Shown here: positions 15,122-23,294 of the stretch, piece after piece
Numbering within the stretch: position 1 is the first letter of the stretch
Layout: each line of letters begins with the position of its first letter
Origin: CALBPI01 sp039814545
Lineage (GTDB): Bacteria > Pseudomonadota > Gammaproteobacteria > Steroidobacterales > Woeseiaceae
Direction of reading: 5' to 3'
Assembly: GCA_039814545.1 (NCBI GenBank)
Contig: JBCCBB010000042.1
Location: 1-25,127, forward strand
DNA: 25,127 nucleotides
Notes under the pieces: model-generated
Database searches by the model: none
Told to the model about the DNA's origin: nothing
What the model saw: the letters and a program-made list of their open reading frames with translations, nothing else
Position numbers and translations under genes: made by a program

Positions 15122-15688
15122 ATGAACATCAAGCGACATCTGCGAATTGCGAGCGCCGGACTGGCGTGTTTGCTGATACCCGGCTTGGCCACCGCAGACT
15201 CAGGTTTTTACATCGGCGCGGGCGCCGGTGGCGCAACGATCGAGGCAGAACTCGGCGACACGGGCATTCCCGGCGTCCCGACGAGCTTCGACGAAGACGA
15301 CACGGCGACAAAAATTTTCGCCGGCTACACCTTCGACCTGCCCTTCTTCGATATCGCGCTCGAAGCAGGTTATGTTGACTTCGGTCAACCGGAGATCGAC
15401 ATCCTAGGCGACGATTTGACCGTCGACACTACGGGCATCAATGCCTGGGGCATCGCGACATTTAACGCGGGCATTATCGACCTGTACGGCAAGCTGGGCG
15501 TCATCGCCTGGGAAGCTGAAGCAGCCCTGGCCGGTTTCGATGCCGACGACGATGGCACCGATCTCGGCTACGGCGTTGGCGCGGCATTCGGCCTCGGCCC
15601 GCTCGAGGTGCGTGGCGAGTACGAGGTCTACGATCTCGACGACACCGACGTCTCGATGATCTCGTTGGGCGTGCTCTACCGGTTCTGA
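15122..15688 (+). CDS. Small outer-membrane beta-barrel protein
   Basis: A 188-residue protein with a signal peptide (about 1-25, ending LATADS) followed by FYIGAGAGGATIEAEL. It has alternating hydrophobic/polar strands and a C-terminus SLGVLYRF ending in the aromatic residue used for outer-membrane assembly. This is the pattern of the OmpA/OmpW/opacity-type 8-stranded barrel superfamily. Asp- and Glu-rich connecting loops (DEDDTATK, DADDDGTDLG) are acidic, as often in marine bacteria. AAGGAG is placed eight bases before the ATG. The following serine hydrolase begins 30 bases later on the same strand, so they may share a transcript. Whether it is a pore or a structural adhesin-like barrel cannot be decided. 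Confidence 0.85.
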   Translation: MNIKRHLRIASAGLACLLIPGLATADSGFYIGAGAGGATIEAELGDTGIPGVPTSFDEDDTATKIFAGYTFDLPFFDIALEAGYVDFGQPEIDILGDDLTVDTTGINAWGIATFNAGIIDLYGKLGVIAWEAEAALAGFDADDDGTDLGYGVGAAFGLGPLEVRGEYEVYDLDDTDVSMISLGVLYRF

Positions 15689-15718
15689 GCGAAAGGCAGT
15701 GTCTGCTAAGCTCGCGGG

Positions 15719-16864
15719 ATGAAAAAATTCATCCTAGGGCTTGGCGCACTGCCCGTTATCGCCAGCCTCGCCCTGCTGCTGTCCGGGCACGGCTACATCT
15801 TCACGGCGCTTGCGCGCACCTACCTGGCCGGCCACGCGACGGCCAACATCGACGACCACACGGTATTCGACACCCGCAGTATTGCTGCCGGCGTTGCACA
15901 GCCCTGGCCGCTGCACCCCGGCTATCGCGACACGCTTCCCGAAGCCTTCGCAACATCGCTCGTCGAAGGCGATGCGGTTGCATTTGTTGTGGTGCACAAG
16001 GGCGAGCTCATCGCCGAGCAGTACTTCCAGGGCTACACGGCCGACAGCCGCACCAACTCGTTCTCGATGGCCAAGACCGTGTTGGCGCTGCTCCTCGGAC
16101 GCGCGCTCGAAGACGGCATCATCGACGACCTGGAACAACCCCTGACGGCGCTTCTGCCCGAGTTCTCCGAAGACCCACTGGGCCAGAAGGCCACACTGGG
16201 GTCATTATCGACGATGACCTCGGGGTATGACTGGGACGAGCACTATTACAGCCCGTTCAGTCCGACCGTCGAATTACTCTACGGCGATGACGTAGCGTCT
16301 TTCGTGCTCGAGGGCAGCTTCTCGCACGAACCCGAAACCCACTTTTACTACTCGAGCGCCTCGACGCAGCTGCTCGCGGTGTCGCTGTCGCGTGCGCTGG
16401 AGCGCGCCCGCCCCGGCACCACACTATCGGACTACCTGTCCGAAACGCTCTGGCGCCCGCTCGGCATGAACGACGATGCCGTGTGGCACACCGACGATGA
16501 AGGCATGGAACTCGCCTACTGCTGCATCAACACCAATGCACGCAATTACGCAAAGCTCGGCCAGCTGCTCTTGCAGGACGGCGACTGGCAGGGCCAGCAA
16601 CTCCTCGATGCCGGGTTCATTGAGCGTATGCGCACGCCCCGCGCCACGGACTATTACGGCTACTCGACCTGGATGAACTATAAGGCGGATCCGGCCTTCT
16701 ATTACTTCTCGGGTCACCTCGGGCAGTTCATCATCGTCGTCCCGGAACACGACTTGGTCGTCGTGCGACTCGGCCGCTCCAGTGAAGGCGGCTGGAAGAA
16801 ACTCGAAGACTACGTCGCAGGTGCCCTTGCGCTGCTGCCTGAGGCAGCACCCGACCCAACATGA
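15719..16864 (+). CDS. Serine hydrolase, class C beta-lactamase family
   Basis: A 381-residue member of the beta-lactamase/penicillin-binding-protein-like serine hydrolase family. An N-terminal hydrophobic segment (MKKFILGLGALPVIASLALLL) is a signal anchor or signal peptide, so it acts outside the cytoplasm. The catalytic SxxK is SMAK with Ser116 and Lys119. The second motif, usually YxN, is probably YSS at 211-213. The third KTG-like region is replaced by GHLGQF near the C-terminus. These variations fit esterase or D-aminopeptidase-like members rather than a resistance beta-lactamase. Its last bases overlap the SDR start (ATGA at 16861), so the two are translationally coupled. The substrate is unknown; 6-aminohexanoate-oligomer hydrolases and EstB-type esterases belong to the same superfamily. 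Confidence 0.87.
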   Translation: MKKFILGLGALPVIASLALLLSGHGYIFTALARTYLAGHATANIDDHTVFDTRSIAAGVAQPWPLHPGYRDTLPEAFATSLVEGDAVAFVVVHKGELIAEQYFQGYTADSRTNSFSMAKTVLALLLGRALEDGIIDDLEQPLTALLPEFSEDPLGQKATLGSLSTMTSGYDWDEHYYSPFSPTVELLYGDDVASFVLEGSFSHEPETHFYYSSASTQLLAVSLSRALERARPGTTLSDYLSETLWRPLGMNDDAVWHTDDEGMELAYCCINTNARNYAKLGQLLLQDGDWQGQQLLDAGFIERMRTPRATDYYGYSTWMNYKADPAFYYFSGHLGQFIIVVPEHDLVVVRLGRSSEGGWKKLEDYVAGALALLPEAAPDPT

Positions 16865-17520
16865 GAACCGCGCTGGTCGTTGGCGCCAGCCGTGGCATTG
16901 GTCGCGAACTCGTGCGCCAGTTGGTGGAACGCGGTGACCAGGTGATCGGCACCGTGCGCAAGCCCGACCCGACCCTGGAGCCGCTTGGCGCACGCATCAT
17001 TGACGACGTCGACGTCACCGACGATATCGCGGCGCAACATCTCGCCGACGTCATTGCGGACATGCCGCCCGATCTCGTGATCCACAATGCCGGCATTCTC
17101 GAAAGCGACCATTTCGAGAGCATCTCGCTGGATGCGATGCGACAGCAGTTTGAGGTCAATACGCTGGGGCCCTTGCGCATCATCCGCGCTTTGGTTCCCG
17201 TACTAACGGCCGGCGCCCGCATTGGCATTGTCTCAAGCCGCGTCGGTTCCATTGACGACAATGGCTCGGGCAATAACTACGGCTACCGGGTCTCAAAGGC
17301 CGCCGTCAACATGGTGGGCAAGAACCTCTCACACGACTTGCGGGGGCATGGCATTGCCGTCGCACTCCTGCACCCGGGGCTCGTCGCCACGCGCATGACA
17401 GGCGGCCGCGGTATCGATGCCGCAGACGCCGCGCGCGGGCTCATCGAACGCATGGACGCGCTCGATCTCGCCACGACCGGCAGCTTTTGGCACGCCGAAG
17501 GCTACCCGCTGCCCTGGTAA
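16861..17520 (+). CDS. Short-chain dehydrogenase/reductase (SDR)
   Basis: A 219-residue NAD(P)-dependent oxidoreductase with a classical Rossmann fold. The cofactor loop is GASRGIG at 8-14, HNAG at 75-78, the catalytic Ser near 125-126 (IVSSRVGS), and the YxxxK pair Tyr142/Lys146 (YRVSK). Arg33 after the second strand (TVRKPD) suggests preference for NADPH. It resembles the short 'C-factor/sniffer-like' SDRs that lack long C-terminal extensions. The substrate is unknown. The start overlaps the end of the serine hydrolase by 4 bases. It converges on the DUF885 gene with only 9 bases between stop codons and no hairpin, so read-through from either side is likely. Confidence 0.9.
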   Translation: MRTALVVGASRGIGRELVRQLVERGDQVIGTVRKPDPTLEPLGARIIDDVDVTDDIAAQHLADVIADMPPDLVIHNAGILESDHFESISLDAMRQQFEVNTLGPLRIIRALVPVLTAGARIGIVSSRVGSIDDNGSGNNYGYRVSKAAVNMVGKNLSHDLRGHGIAVALLHPGLVATRMTGGRGIDAADAARGLIERMDALDLATTGSFWHAEGYPLPW

Positions 17521-17529
17521 GCGGCCGCG

Positions 17530-19377
17530 TCAGAGTTGCGCGGCGATCCAATCGTCGATGATGGTCTCAAGCACGTCCAGCGGCACCGCGCCGCTGTCGA
17601 TGACCGCCTCGTGGAACGCGGCAAGGTCAAAGCTGCCGCCGAGCTCGGTCTGCGCGCGTTCGCGAAGCTCGAGCATCTTGAGCAGACCGACGTAATAGGC
17701 GGTAGCTTGCCCGGGCCAGACGCTGTATCGCGCCGCCGCGCCCTGGGCGCCGCCTACTGTCGTGCCAACGTTATCGACACCGAAGTCTGTTGCTTCGTCG
17801 AACGTCCAGCCAAAGGCGTGGATACCCGTATCGATGACGAGCCGGGCCGCACGCAAGGCTTCGAAATGCAGTCGACCCACGTCGCCGTAGATGTCGTCGG
17901 AGTACCAGCCGAGGTCGAAGGCGACACGCTCGGCGTACAGGCCCCAGCCCTCGATGTATGACGTCGCGCCGACGACCTTGCGAAACAGCGGCACATCCTG
18001 CTCCATGGCCAACGCGATCTGGTAGTGATGCCCCGGCAGCGCCTCGTGGTAAGTCAACGTCGGCATGGTGAAGTACGGCACATCATCGACCGTGCTGGCG
18101 TAGAAGGCGCCTGGTCGCGACCCATCCAGTGAAGGCCGAATGTAGAACCCGCCCGTCGGTCCGCCGATGACGACCACTTCGGCTGCCGGGAACTCATTAA
18201 AAGATCCGACCATGTCATCGCGCGCCGTATCGATGAGCGCCTCGTACACGCCCAGCGCATCAGCCGCTGCAATGACACCTCCGTCTGTGGAGACGCGTTC
18301 GATCGAGGTGGCTAACGCTTCCGCGCCCGGATAGCCCAGCGTTGCGAACCGGTCTGCAAGCTCCGCAGCGATGACCACCAGGGCGTCGAGGCCGAGCTGA
18401 TGCACCTCCGCCGGCGTCAGCGAGCTCGAAGTAAAATATGCGAGGCGCTCCGCATAAAACGCGTCGCCCTGCGGGTACTGCCCCACACCGATCTCAGCGG
18501 GCGCGGATGACACCACGTCGGCCAGTGTATTGCGCAAGTTTTGATAGGCGGGGATCACACTGCCACCGACGGCGCTGATCGCATCATCCCGCAATTCGTT
18601 CTTGCGCAGGCTCGTCACGCCCGCCAAGTCGCCGACTTTGGCATTGAATGTCGTGAAGTATGGATTGCCCGTCAGCGGCAACGCGAGGATCTCGTCGAGC
18701 CGCTGGATGGCAACATTCATCGTCAGCGCCGGTTCCACGATGCCTGCATCGCGTGCCGCGGTCACACGCTGCGTGAGCTGCAGAAACTTGTCATCGACGC
18801 GACGCAGCCGGTCCAGGTAGGCCTCAGCATCGCTTTCGTTTTCGACGGGCTGAATGTCTGTGAAAAACCGTTGCGTCTGGCTCTGTTCACCAATCAATGA
18901 GTAGGTTGCAAGGAAGTGGTAGTCAATGAAGGGTTCATCATCGATAACGCTGTCGAGATACCAGGCGTAGACGTCCCAGGTGATCTGGTCTGCCGGTGCC
19001 AGTGCGGCCCGGTCGTAGTCGTTGAGGGCATCACGCACGACGCCGTGCATCGCGATCGTCTCGAGCGCGTAATCACGCGAGAGATTGGTGAGTTGTCCCG
19101 CAACATCGATCTCGTTGTCCAGGCCGAGTGATACGACCTGCTCGGGGTCGCGCGCCAGCAGCGCCTTGTACGACACATCGTAGAACGCGCTCAAAGACAA
19201 ACCCTCGAGGCTGTCGCGAAGCGTGTCCACAGCGCTTGGGGGCGGGGGCGTACCGCCGCCTCCGCCGCCACCGCCACTCGTAGGTGGTGGCGCGCTGCCA
19301 CCGCCGCCGCCGCCACCACCACAGGCAGCGAGGAATAAAAGCGCCATCAAAATTGTGATGTTACGTAATGCAGTCAT
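17530..19377 (-). CDS. DUF885 family lipoprotein, putative metallo-hydrolase
   Basis: A 615-residue lipoprotein. The lipobox LFLAAC gives Cys19, and it is followed at once by two Gly8 tracts (20-27 and 35-42) separated by Ser/Ala/Pro/Thr and a PPPP stretch, a flexible tether to the membrane. The folded part is the alpha-helical DUF885 domain: TYHEALPGHHYQ with His444, Glu445 and His450/451 (a zincin-like HExxxxxH pattern), then EGWGLYAER near 476-484, and HFEALRAARLVIDTGIHA. DUF885 proteins are thought to be zinc-dependent peptidases or hydrolases; none of this allows a substrate call. GGGAG precedes the ATG at 19377. The amidase gene ends 66 bases upstream on the same strand, with a 10-bp palindrome (19391-19400) in the gap, so it could be the tail of that operon or a separate unit. 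Confidence 0.87.
   Translation of the reverse strand: MTALRNITILMALLFLAACGGGGGGGGSAPPPTSGGGGGGGGTPPPPSAVDTLRDSLEGLSLSAFYDVSYKALLARDPEQVVSLGLDNEIDVAGQLTNLSRDYALETIAMHGVVRDALNDYDRAALAPADQITWDVYAWYLDSVIDDEPFIDYHFLATYSLIGEQSQTQRFFTDIQPVENESDAEAYLDRLRRVDDKFLQLTQRVTAARDAGIVEPALTMNVAIQRLDEILALPLTGNPYFTTFNAKVGDLAGVTSLRKNELRDDAISAVGGSVIPAYQNLRNTLADVVSSAPAEIGVGQYPQGDAFYAERLAYFTSSSLTPAEVHQLGLDALVVIAAELADRFATLGYPGAEALATSIERVSTDGGVIAAADALGVYEALIDTARDDMVGSFNEFPAAEVVVIGGPTGGFYIRPSLDGSRPGAFYASTVDDVPYFTMPTLTYHEALPGHHYQIALAMEQDVPLFRKVVGATSYIEGWGLYAERVAFDLGWYSDDIYGDVGRLHFEALRAARLVIDTGIHAFGWTFDEATDFGVDNVGTTVGGAQGAAARYSVWPGQATAYYVGLLKMLELRERAQTELGGSFDLAAFHEAVIDSGAVPLDVLETIIDDWIAAQL
19222..19322 (-). repeat. Low-complexity GGN/CCN tract encoding Gly8 and Pro runs
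   Basis: Within the DUF885 gene the plus strand reads as runs of CCG/CCA triplets with two interrupted blocks. They encode two Gly8 tracts and a Pro4 run after the lipobox cysteine. Codons are mixed (GGC, GGT, GGA), which limits simple slippage. Confidence 0.7.
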
Positions 19378-19443
19378 GAATAAGCTCCCACTGCCGGCAG
19401 CATACCGCAGCTCAGGCGTTAAGGATGATCGCGGATGGCGGCG

Positions 19444-20961
19444 TCAGTCGGTGGCGGCGCGCTCAAAGGCAAAGGCCAGCTCGATGACCTCGCGATCGTG
19501 CCATTCACGACCGACGAAAGACAGCCCCAGCGGCAAACCGTCGGCCGTGTCGGCGGGGACAGTGATGGACGGGTAGCCCGACACGGCGGCCAGCGACGAG
19601 GAGCCGACACTGAAGCCGTCACCGTTTTCGTAATCGGTCGGCCAGGCGGGGCCGTTTGACGGCGCAACGATCGCGTCCAGTTCGTGCGCATCGAAGGCCC
19701 CATCGAGACCACCACGGGAGATCGACTTGGAGCGCGCCAACGCTTCGGCGTAACCCGGCGCGGCGCGTCCGCCCGTCGCTTCCGCGGCCAAGAAAATCTC
19801 CTGACCGAAGTACGGCATCACCGCGTCCGCGTTGGCCTCGTTGTAGGCGATGAGCTCGGCCAGCGAATCGGGAATCAACAGTCGCGCTTCGAGATAGGCA
19901 TTGAGATCATCGCGAAACTCGTGCAACAAGACGGCGTACTCGGCTGCGCCCATGCCCGTCGTATCGATCTCGATGGGATCAACGAGCACCGCGCCCGCTG
20001 CCTCGAGCCGCGCCAACGCACGCGTGAATCCGGCTTCCACGGCCGGCACGTTGCCGGCGCCTCCGTAGGTGCGCAACACACCGATCCGCTTGCCGGTCAG
20101 CGCGTCCGCGCGAAAGTCAGGTTCCAGCGGCAGCAGACCCTCCGGGATGCGTTGCGTGGCGGCGTCTTCGGGATCGACGCCCGCCATGGCGGCCAGTAAC
20201 CAGGCAGCGCTTTTGACGTCACGCGCCATGGGACCGGCTGTGTCCTGCGACAGGGACAGTGGGACGATACCGGTGCGACTTACGAGGCCCAGGGTGGGCT
20301 TGATGCCAACGATGCCATTGATGGATGCGGGGCAGATGATCGAACCGTCCGTCTCCGTACCTACGGCCAGCGGCACAATACCCGTGGCGACCGCGACCGC
20401 GGAACCGCTGGACGAGCCGCAGGGATTACGCGCGGGGTCGAGTGCGTGGCGCGTCTGACCTCCCGCACTGCTCCAACCGCTGACCGACCGCGTGGAACGG
20501 AAGTTTGCCCACTCGCTGAGATTGGCCTTGCCAACAATCACGACGCCCGACGCTCGCAGGCGCGTGACGAGATGCGCGTCTTTCGCAGCGCGATAATTGG
20601 TGAGTGCCAGCGAACCCGCTGTGGTGCGCATGCCGTCGGCGGTCTCGATGTTGTCCTTGAGCGCGACGGGCACGCCGTGCAGCGGCCCCAACGACGGCAT
20701 GGCATCAAGCCGGTCGGCAATGATGTCGGCGTTACCGTTGATCTCGATCATGGCGTTGCGCGCGGTCGACGGTGGCGCCGGATACGTGCATTCGAGCCCA
20801 AGGACCGGACCATCGATGGCGCAGATGGCACCCAGCGTTCGCTCGAGCGTGACGCGCGCCGGGCCCGGTCCCTGTTGCTCAGGTGCCGATTCGGGGATGG
20901 GCGTTGCGCAGGCCGCAAGCGTCGCCGCGGCCAGCGCAAGCACGACGCGTCGAATCATCAT
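19444..20961 (-). CDS. Amidase-signature-family lipoprotein
   Basis: A 505-residue enzyme of the amidase signature family, which hydrolyses C-N amide bonds through a Ser-cisSer-Lys triad. Lys102 (ALKDN), cis-Ser183 in CGSSSGSA and nucleophile Ser207 in GTETDGSI are all present; the 24-residue spacing between the two serines matches known family members. The N-terminus (MMIRRVVLALAAATLAAC) ends in a lipobox with Cys18, so the protein is predicted to be lipid-anchored outside the cytoplasm. This rules out a GatA role in Glu-tRNA amidation. The ATG at 20961 overlaps the stop of the Mo-hydroxylase gene (ATGA); the second ATG at 20958 is an alternative. The substrate is unknown. Confidence 0.9.
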   Translation of the reverse strand: MMIRRVVLALAAATLAACATPIPESAPEQQGPGPARVTLERTLGAICAIDGPVLGLECTYPAPPSTARNAMIEINGNADIIADRLDAMPSLGPLHGVPVALKDNIETADGMRTTAGSLALTNYRAAKDAHLVTRLRASGVVIVGKANLSEWANFRSTRSVSGWSSAGGQTRHALDPARNPCGSSSGSAVAVATGIVPLAVGTETDGSIICPASINGIVGIKPTLGLVSRTGIVPLSLSQDTAGPMARDVKSAAWLLAAMAGVDPEDAATQRIPEGLLPLEPDFRADALTGKRIGVLRTYGGAGNVPAVEAGFTRALARLEAAGAVLVDPIEIDTTGMGAAEYAVLLHEFRDDLNAYLEARLLIPDSLAELIAYNEANADAVMPYFGQEIFLAAEATGGRAAPGYAEALARSKSISRGGLDGAFDAHELDAIVAPSNGPAWPTDYENGDGFSVGSSSLAAVSGYPSITVPADTADGLPLGLSFVGREWHDREVIELAFAFERAATD

Positions 20962-23294
20962 GCGGCCTCGCGTTCGCTCTGGCGCGCTCCCGGATTCAGT
21001 GCGTGCCAGACGGCGGCTGCGGACACGGGCATATCGATGTGGTCGACGCCGGACTCGTAGAGCGCGTCGACGACTGCGTTAACGAGCGCCGGCGGCGCAC
21101 CGATCGTACCGGCCTCTCCTGCGCCTTTGAGGCCCAGCGGGTTGCGCGGCGACGGCACGGGGCTGTGCGCGAAATCGAGATTGGGCATGTCCTCGGCACT
21201 TGGCATGGCGTAACCCATGAACGAGTCGCTGAGCAGCAAGCCATCTTCTGTCGAGTACAACGCGCGCTCCATGAGCGCCTGGCCCAGGCCTTGTGCTACG
21301 CCACCGACCACCTGCCCCTCGAGCAACAGCGGGTTGATCACGTTGCCGAAGTCGTCCTGAACTGTGTAGCGCAGGATCTCGACGTGGCCGGTCTCGGGAT
21401 CGATGTCGACTTCGCAGATGTGGCAACCGTTCGGGAACGTGCCAGCCTTGGGCTCGAACTCAGCGGTCACAGCCAGACCCGGCGCTACCGCCTCGGCCCG
21501 CGTCGCGTCGTCGTAGGAGGCCTGCGCAACATCAGCCAGCGACAGCGCCGTGCCGCCCGCGTCGAGTGCGCCATCGGCGAACACGACAGTTGCTGCATTG
21601 ACGTCCGCCATGGCCGCCGCCTGGGCGCGGGCCGCGTCGCGCAATCGCGCGCAGGCACCGATAAGTGCCGAGCCGCCGATGGCCATGGTGCGTGAGCCGC
21701 CCGTACCTTCCCCCGAACGAATCAGTCGCGTGTCGCCCTGCAAAACACGCACGGCATCAACCTCGATGCCCAATTCGCGCGCTGCAAGTTGTGCGTAAGC
21801 CGTCTCGTGGCCCTGTCCCGTCGACTGCGTACCAACACGAACCGTGAGCCGGCCATCTGTGCCGAAGTGCAGGTCCACTTCCTCGTTGCCGAATCCGGCG
21901 CAGATCTCGACGTAGTAAGACAAACCGATGCCGCGCAACCGGCCGCGTTCGGCCGACGCATCGCGCCGCGCGGCGAAGCCTTGCCAGTCGCTGCGTGCCA
22001 GCGCGAGGTCCATCTGACGTTCGTACTCGCCCGAGTCGTAGACCTGGCCTGTTGGCACCCGGTAGGGAAAGTCGCCGGGCTGAATGAAGTTGCGGCGTCG
22101 AATCTCGTCGGGGGTCAGGCCCACTTCGCGTGCGGCCTTGTCGACGAGTCGCTCAATGAGGTAGGCCGCCTCGGGTCTGCCCGCGCCCCGATAGGCGTCC
22201 ACGGGCACCGTGTTGGTCATGATCACGCGAACGCGCGCGTGCGCTTCCGGGATCGTGTAGCAGCCCGTCGTCATGTAGGCGCCGATCCAGGCGATCATCG
22301 CACCGGCCTGCGACTGGTACGCACCCACATTCGAATCGATGTGGACGCGCAGTGCCTGAAACTTACCGTCGTCGTCGAGCGCAAGTTCGGCGTGCGTTTC
22401 GTGATCGCGGCCGTGCAGGTCTGAGAGGAAACTCTCGCGCCGGTCGGCCACCCACTTCACGGGACGCCCCGTTGTGCGCGTTGCGTGCAGCACGCTCAGC
22501 GTCTCGCACTGCAGAAACATCTTGAGTCCGAACCCGCCACCGACGTCGGGGCACACCACGCGCAGACGCTCGGGCTCAATAGGCGTCGCTTGCAAAACCC
22601 GGCCCTTGAGCGAGTGAACGCCCTGGCAGCCTTGGTAGAGCACATAGTCGCCCGTCGCAGCATCGTAGGTCGCGGCGGCACCGCGCGGCTCGATCGCGCA
22701 GGGCGCCAATCGATTGTTGATAAGGTCGAGCGTCACCACGCGCGCGGCCGACTCAAACGCAGCGTCCGTGGCCGCCGAGTCGCCCTGTCCCAGCACGCCC
22801 AGTACGTTACCGGGTACATCGGTGTGCACGAGCGGCGCACCATCACCGAGCGCCTGTGTCTTGGAGGCGACGGCCGCGGTGCTTTCAAGTGAAAGTTCGA
22901 TCGCTTCGATGGCCGCATCGGCGATGGCCCGCGACTCGGCTACAACGGCCACGATGGGCTCGCCCTCGTAGCGCACGTGCTCGCGCGCCAGCGGCGGCTG
23001 CCCCACGGCGTTGTGGCCCGCGTGCCAGGGTGTCGCCGGCACGTCGGACGCCGGCACGTCGCCGACACCTGCGGCATCCAGGTCCGCGATTGTGAATACA
23101 GCCAACACGCCGGGCATCGCGGCCGCCGTCTGCGTGTCGAGCCTGCGGATGCGCGCGGCCGCGACCGGCGAACGCAGGAACCGCAGGCAGGCAGGATTGC
23201 CGAGCGGCACATCGTCCAGATACGTGCCTTGCCCCGTAATCAGTCGGGCATCTTCCGTGCGCGTGCGCGACTCACCCTGTTCGATCGTGGTCAT
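20958..23294 (-). CDS. Xanthine dehydrogenase-family molybdopterin-binding large subunit
   Basis: A 778-residue catalytic (large) subunit of the molybdenum hydroxylase family (xanthine dehydrogenase, CO dehydrogenase-like, quinoline/nicotinate hydroxylases), which inserts water-derived oxygen into a substrate C-H bond. Seen are RTEDARLITGQGTYLDD at the N-terminus, GGGFG at 252-256, the active-site loop AYRGAGRPE at 367-375, and the proposed catalytic Glu727 in GAGEAGTIG. The loop is the AYRGAGR form ('form II'), not the VAYRCSFR of true carbon monoxide dehydrogenase, so the substrate is probably an organic ring or aldehyde. There is no signal peptide. The small [2Fe-2S] and medium FAD subunits that complete such enzymes are not adjacent. 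Overlaps of 4 bases with the FAH gene (ATGA at 23294) and with the amidase gene indicate an operon. Confidence 0.9.
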   Translation of the reverse strand: MTTIEQGESRTRTEDARLITGQGTYLDDVPLGNPACLRFLRSPVAAARIRRLDTQTAAAMPGVLAVFTIADLDAAGVGDVPASDVPATPWHAGHNAVGQPPLAREHVRYEGEPIVAVVAESRAIADAAIEAIELSLESTAAVASKTQALGDGAPLVHTDVPGNVLGVLGQGDSAATDAAFESAARVVTLDLINNRLAPCAIEPRGAAATYDAATGDYVLYQGCQGVHSLKGRVLQATPIEPERLRVVCPDVGGGFGLKMFLQCETLSVLHATRTTGRPVKWVADRRESFLSDLHGRDHETHAELALDDDGKFQALRVHIDSNVGAYQSQAGAMIAWIGAYMTTGCYTIPEAHARVRVIMTNTVPVDAYRGAGRPEAAYLIERLVDKAAREVGLTPDEIRRRNFIQPGDFPYRVPTGQVYDSGEYERQMDLALARSDWQGFAARRDASAERGRLRGIGLSYYVEICAGFGNEEVDLHFGTDGRLTVRVGTQSTGQGHETAYAQLAARELGIEVDAVRVLQGDTRLIRSGEGTGGSRTMAIGGSALIGACARLRDAARAQAAAMADVNAATVVFADGALDAGGTALSLADVAQASYDDATRAEAVAPGLAVTAEFEPKAGTFPNGCHICEVDIDPETGHVEILRYTVQDDFGNVINPLLLEGQVVGGVAQGLGQALMERALYSTEDGLLLSDSFMGYAMPSAEDMPNLDFAHSPVPSPRNPLGLKGAGEAGTIGAPPALVNAVVDALYESGVDHIDMPVSAAAVWHALNPGARQSEREAA

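Noticed and set aside
15719..16864. An antibiotic-resistance beta-lactamase
   Set aside because: Only SxxK is clear; the YxN and KTG motifs are altered, so an esterase or peptidase relative is more likely.
17521..17529. A terminator between the convergent SDR and DUF885 genes
   Set aside because: The 9-base gap (GCGGCCGCG) is too short for a stem-loop with T-run, and none is seen nearby in either direction.
20958..23294. Aerobic carbon monoxide dehydrogenase (coxL)
   Set aside because: The active-site loop reads AYRGAGRPE rather than the cysteine-bearing VAYRCSFR of form I enzymes, and coxM/coxS are absent.
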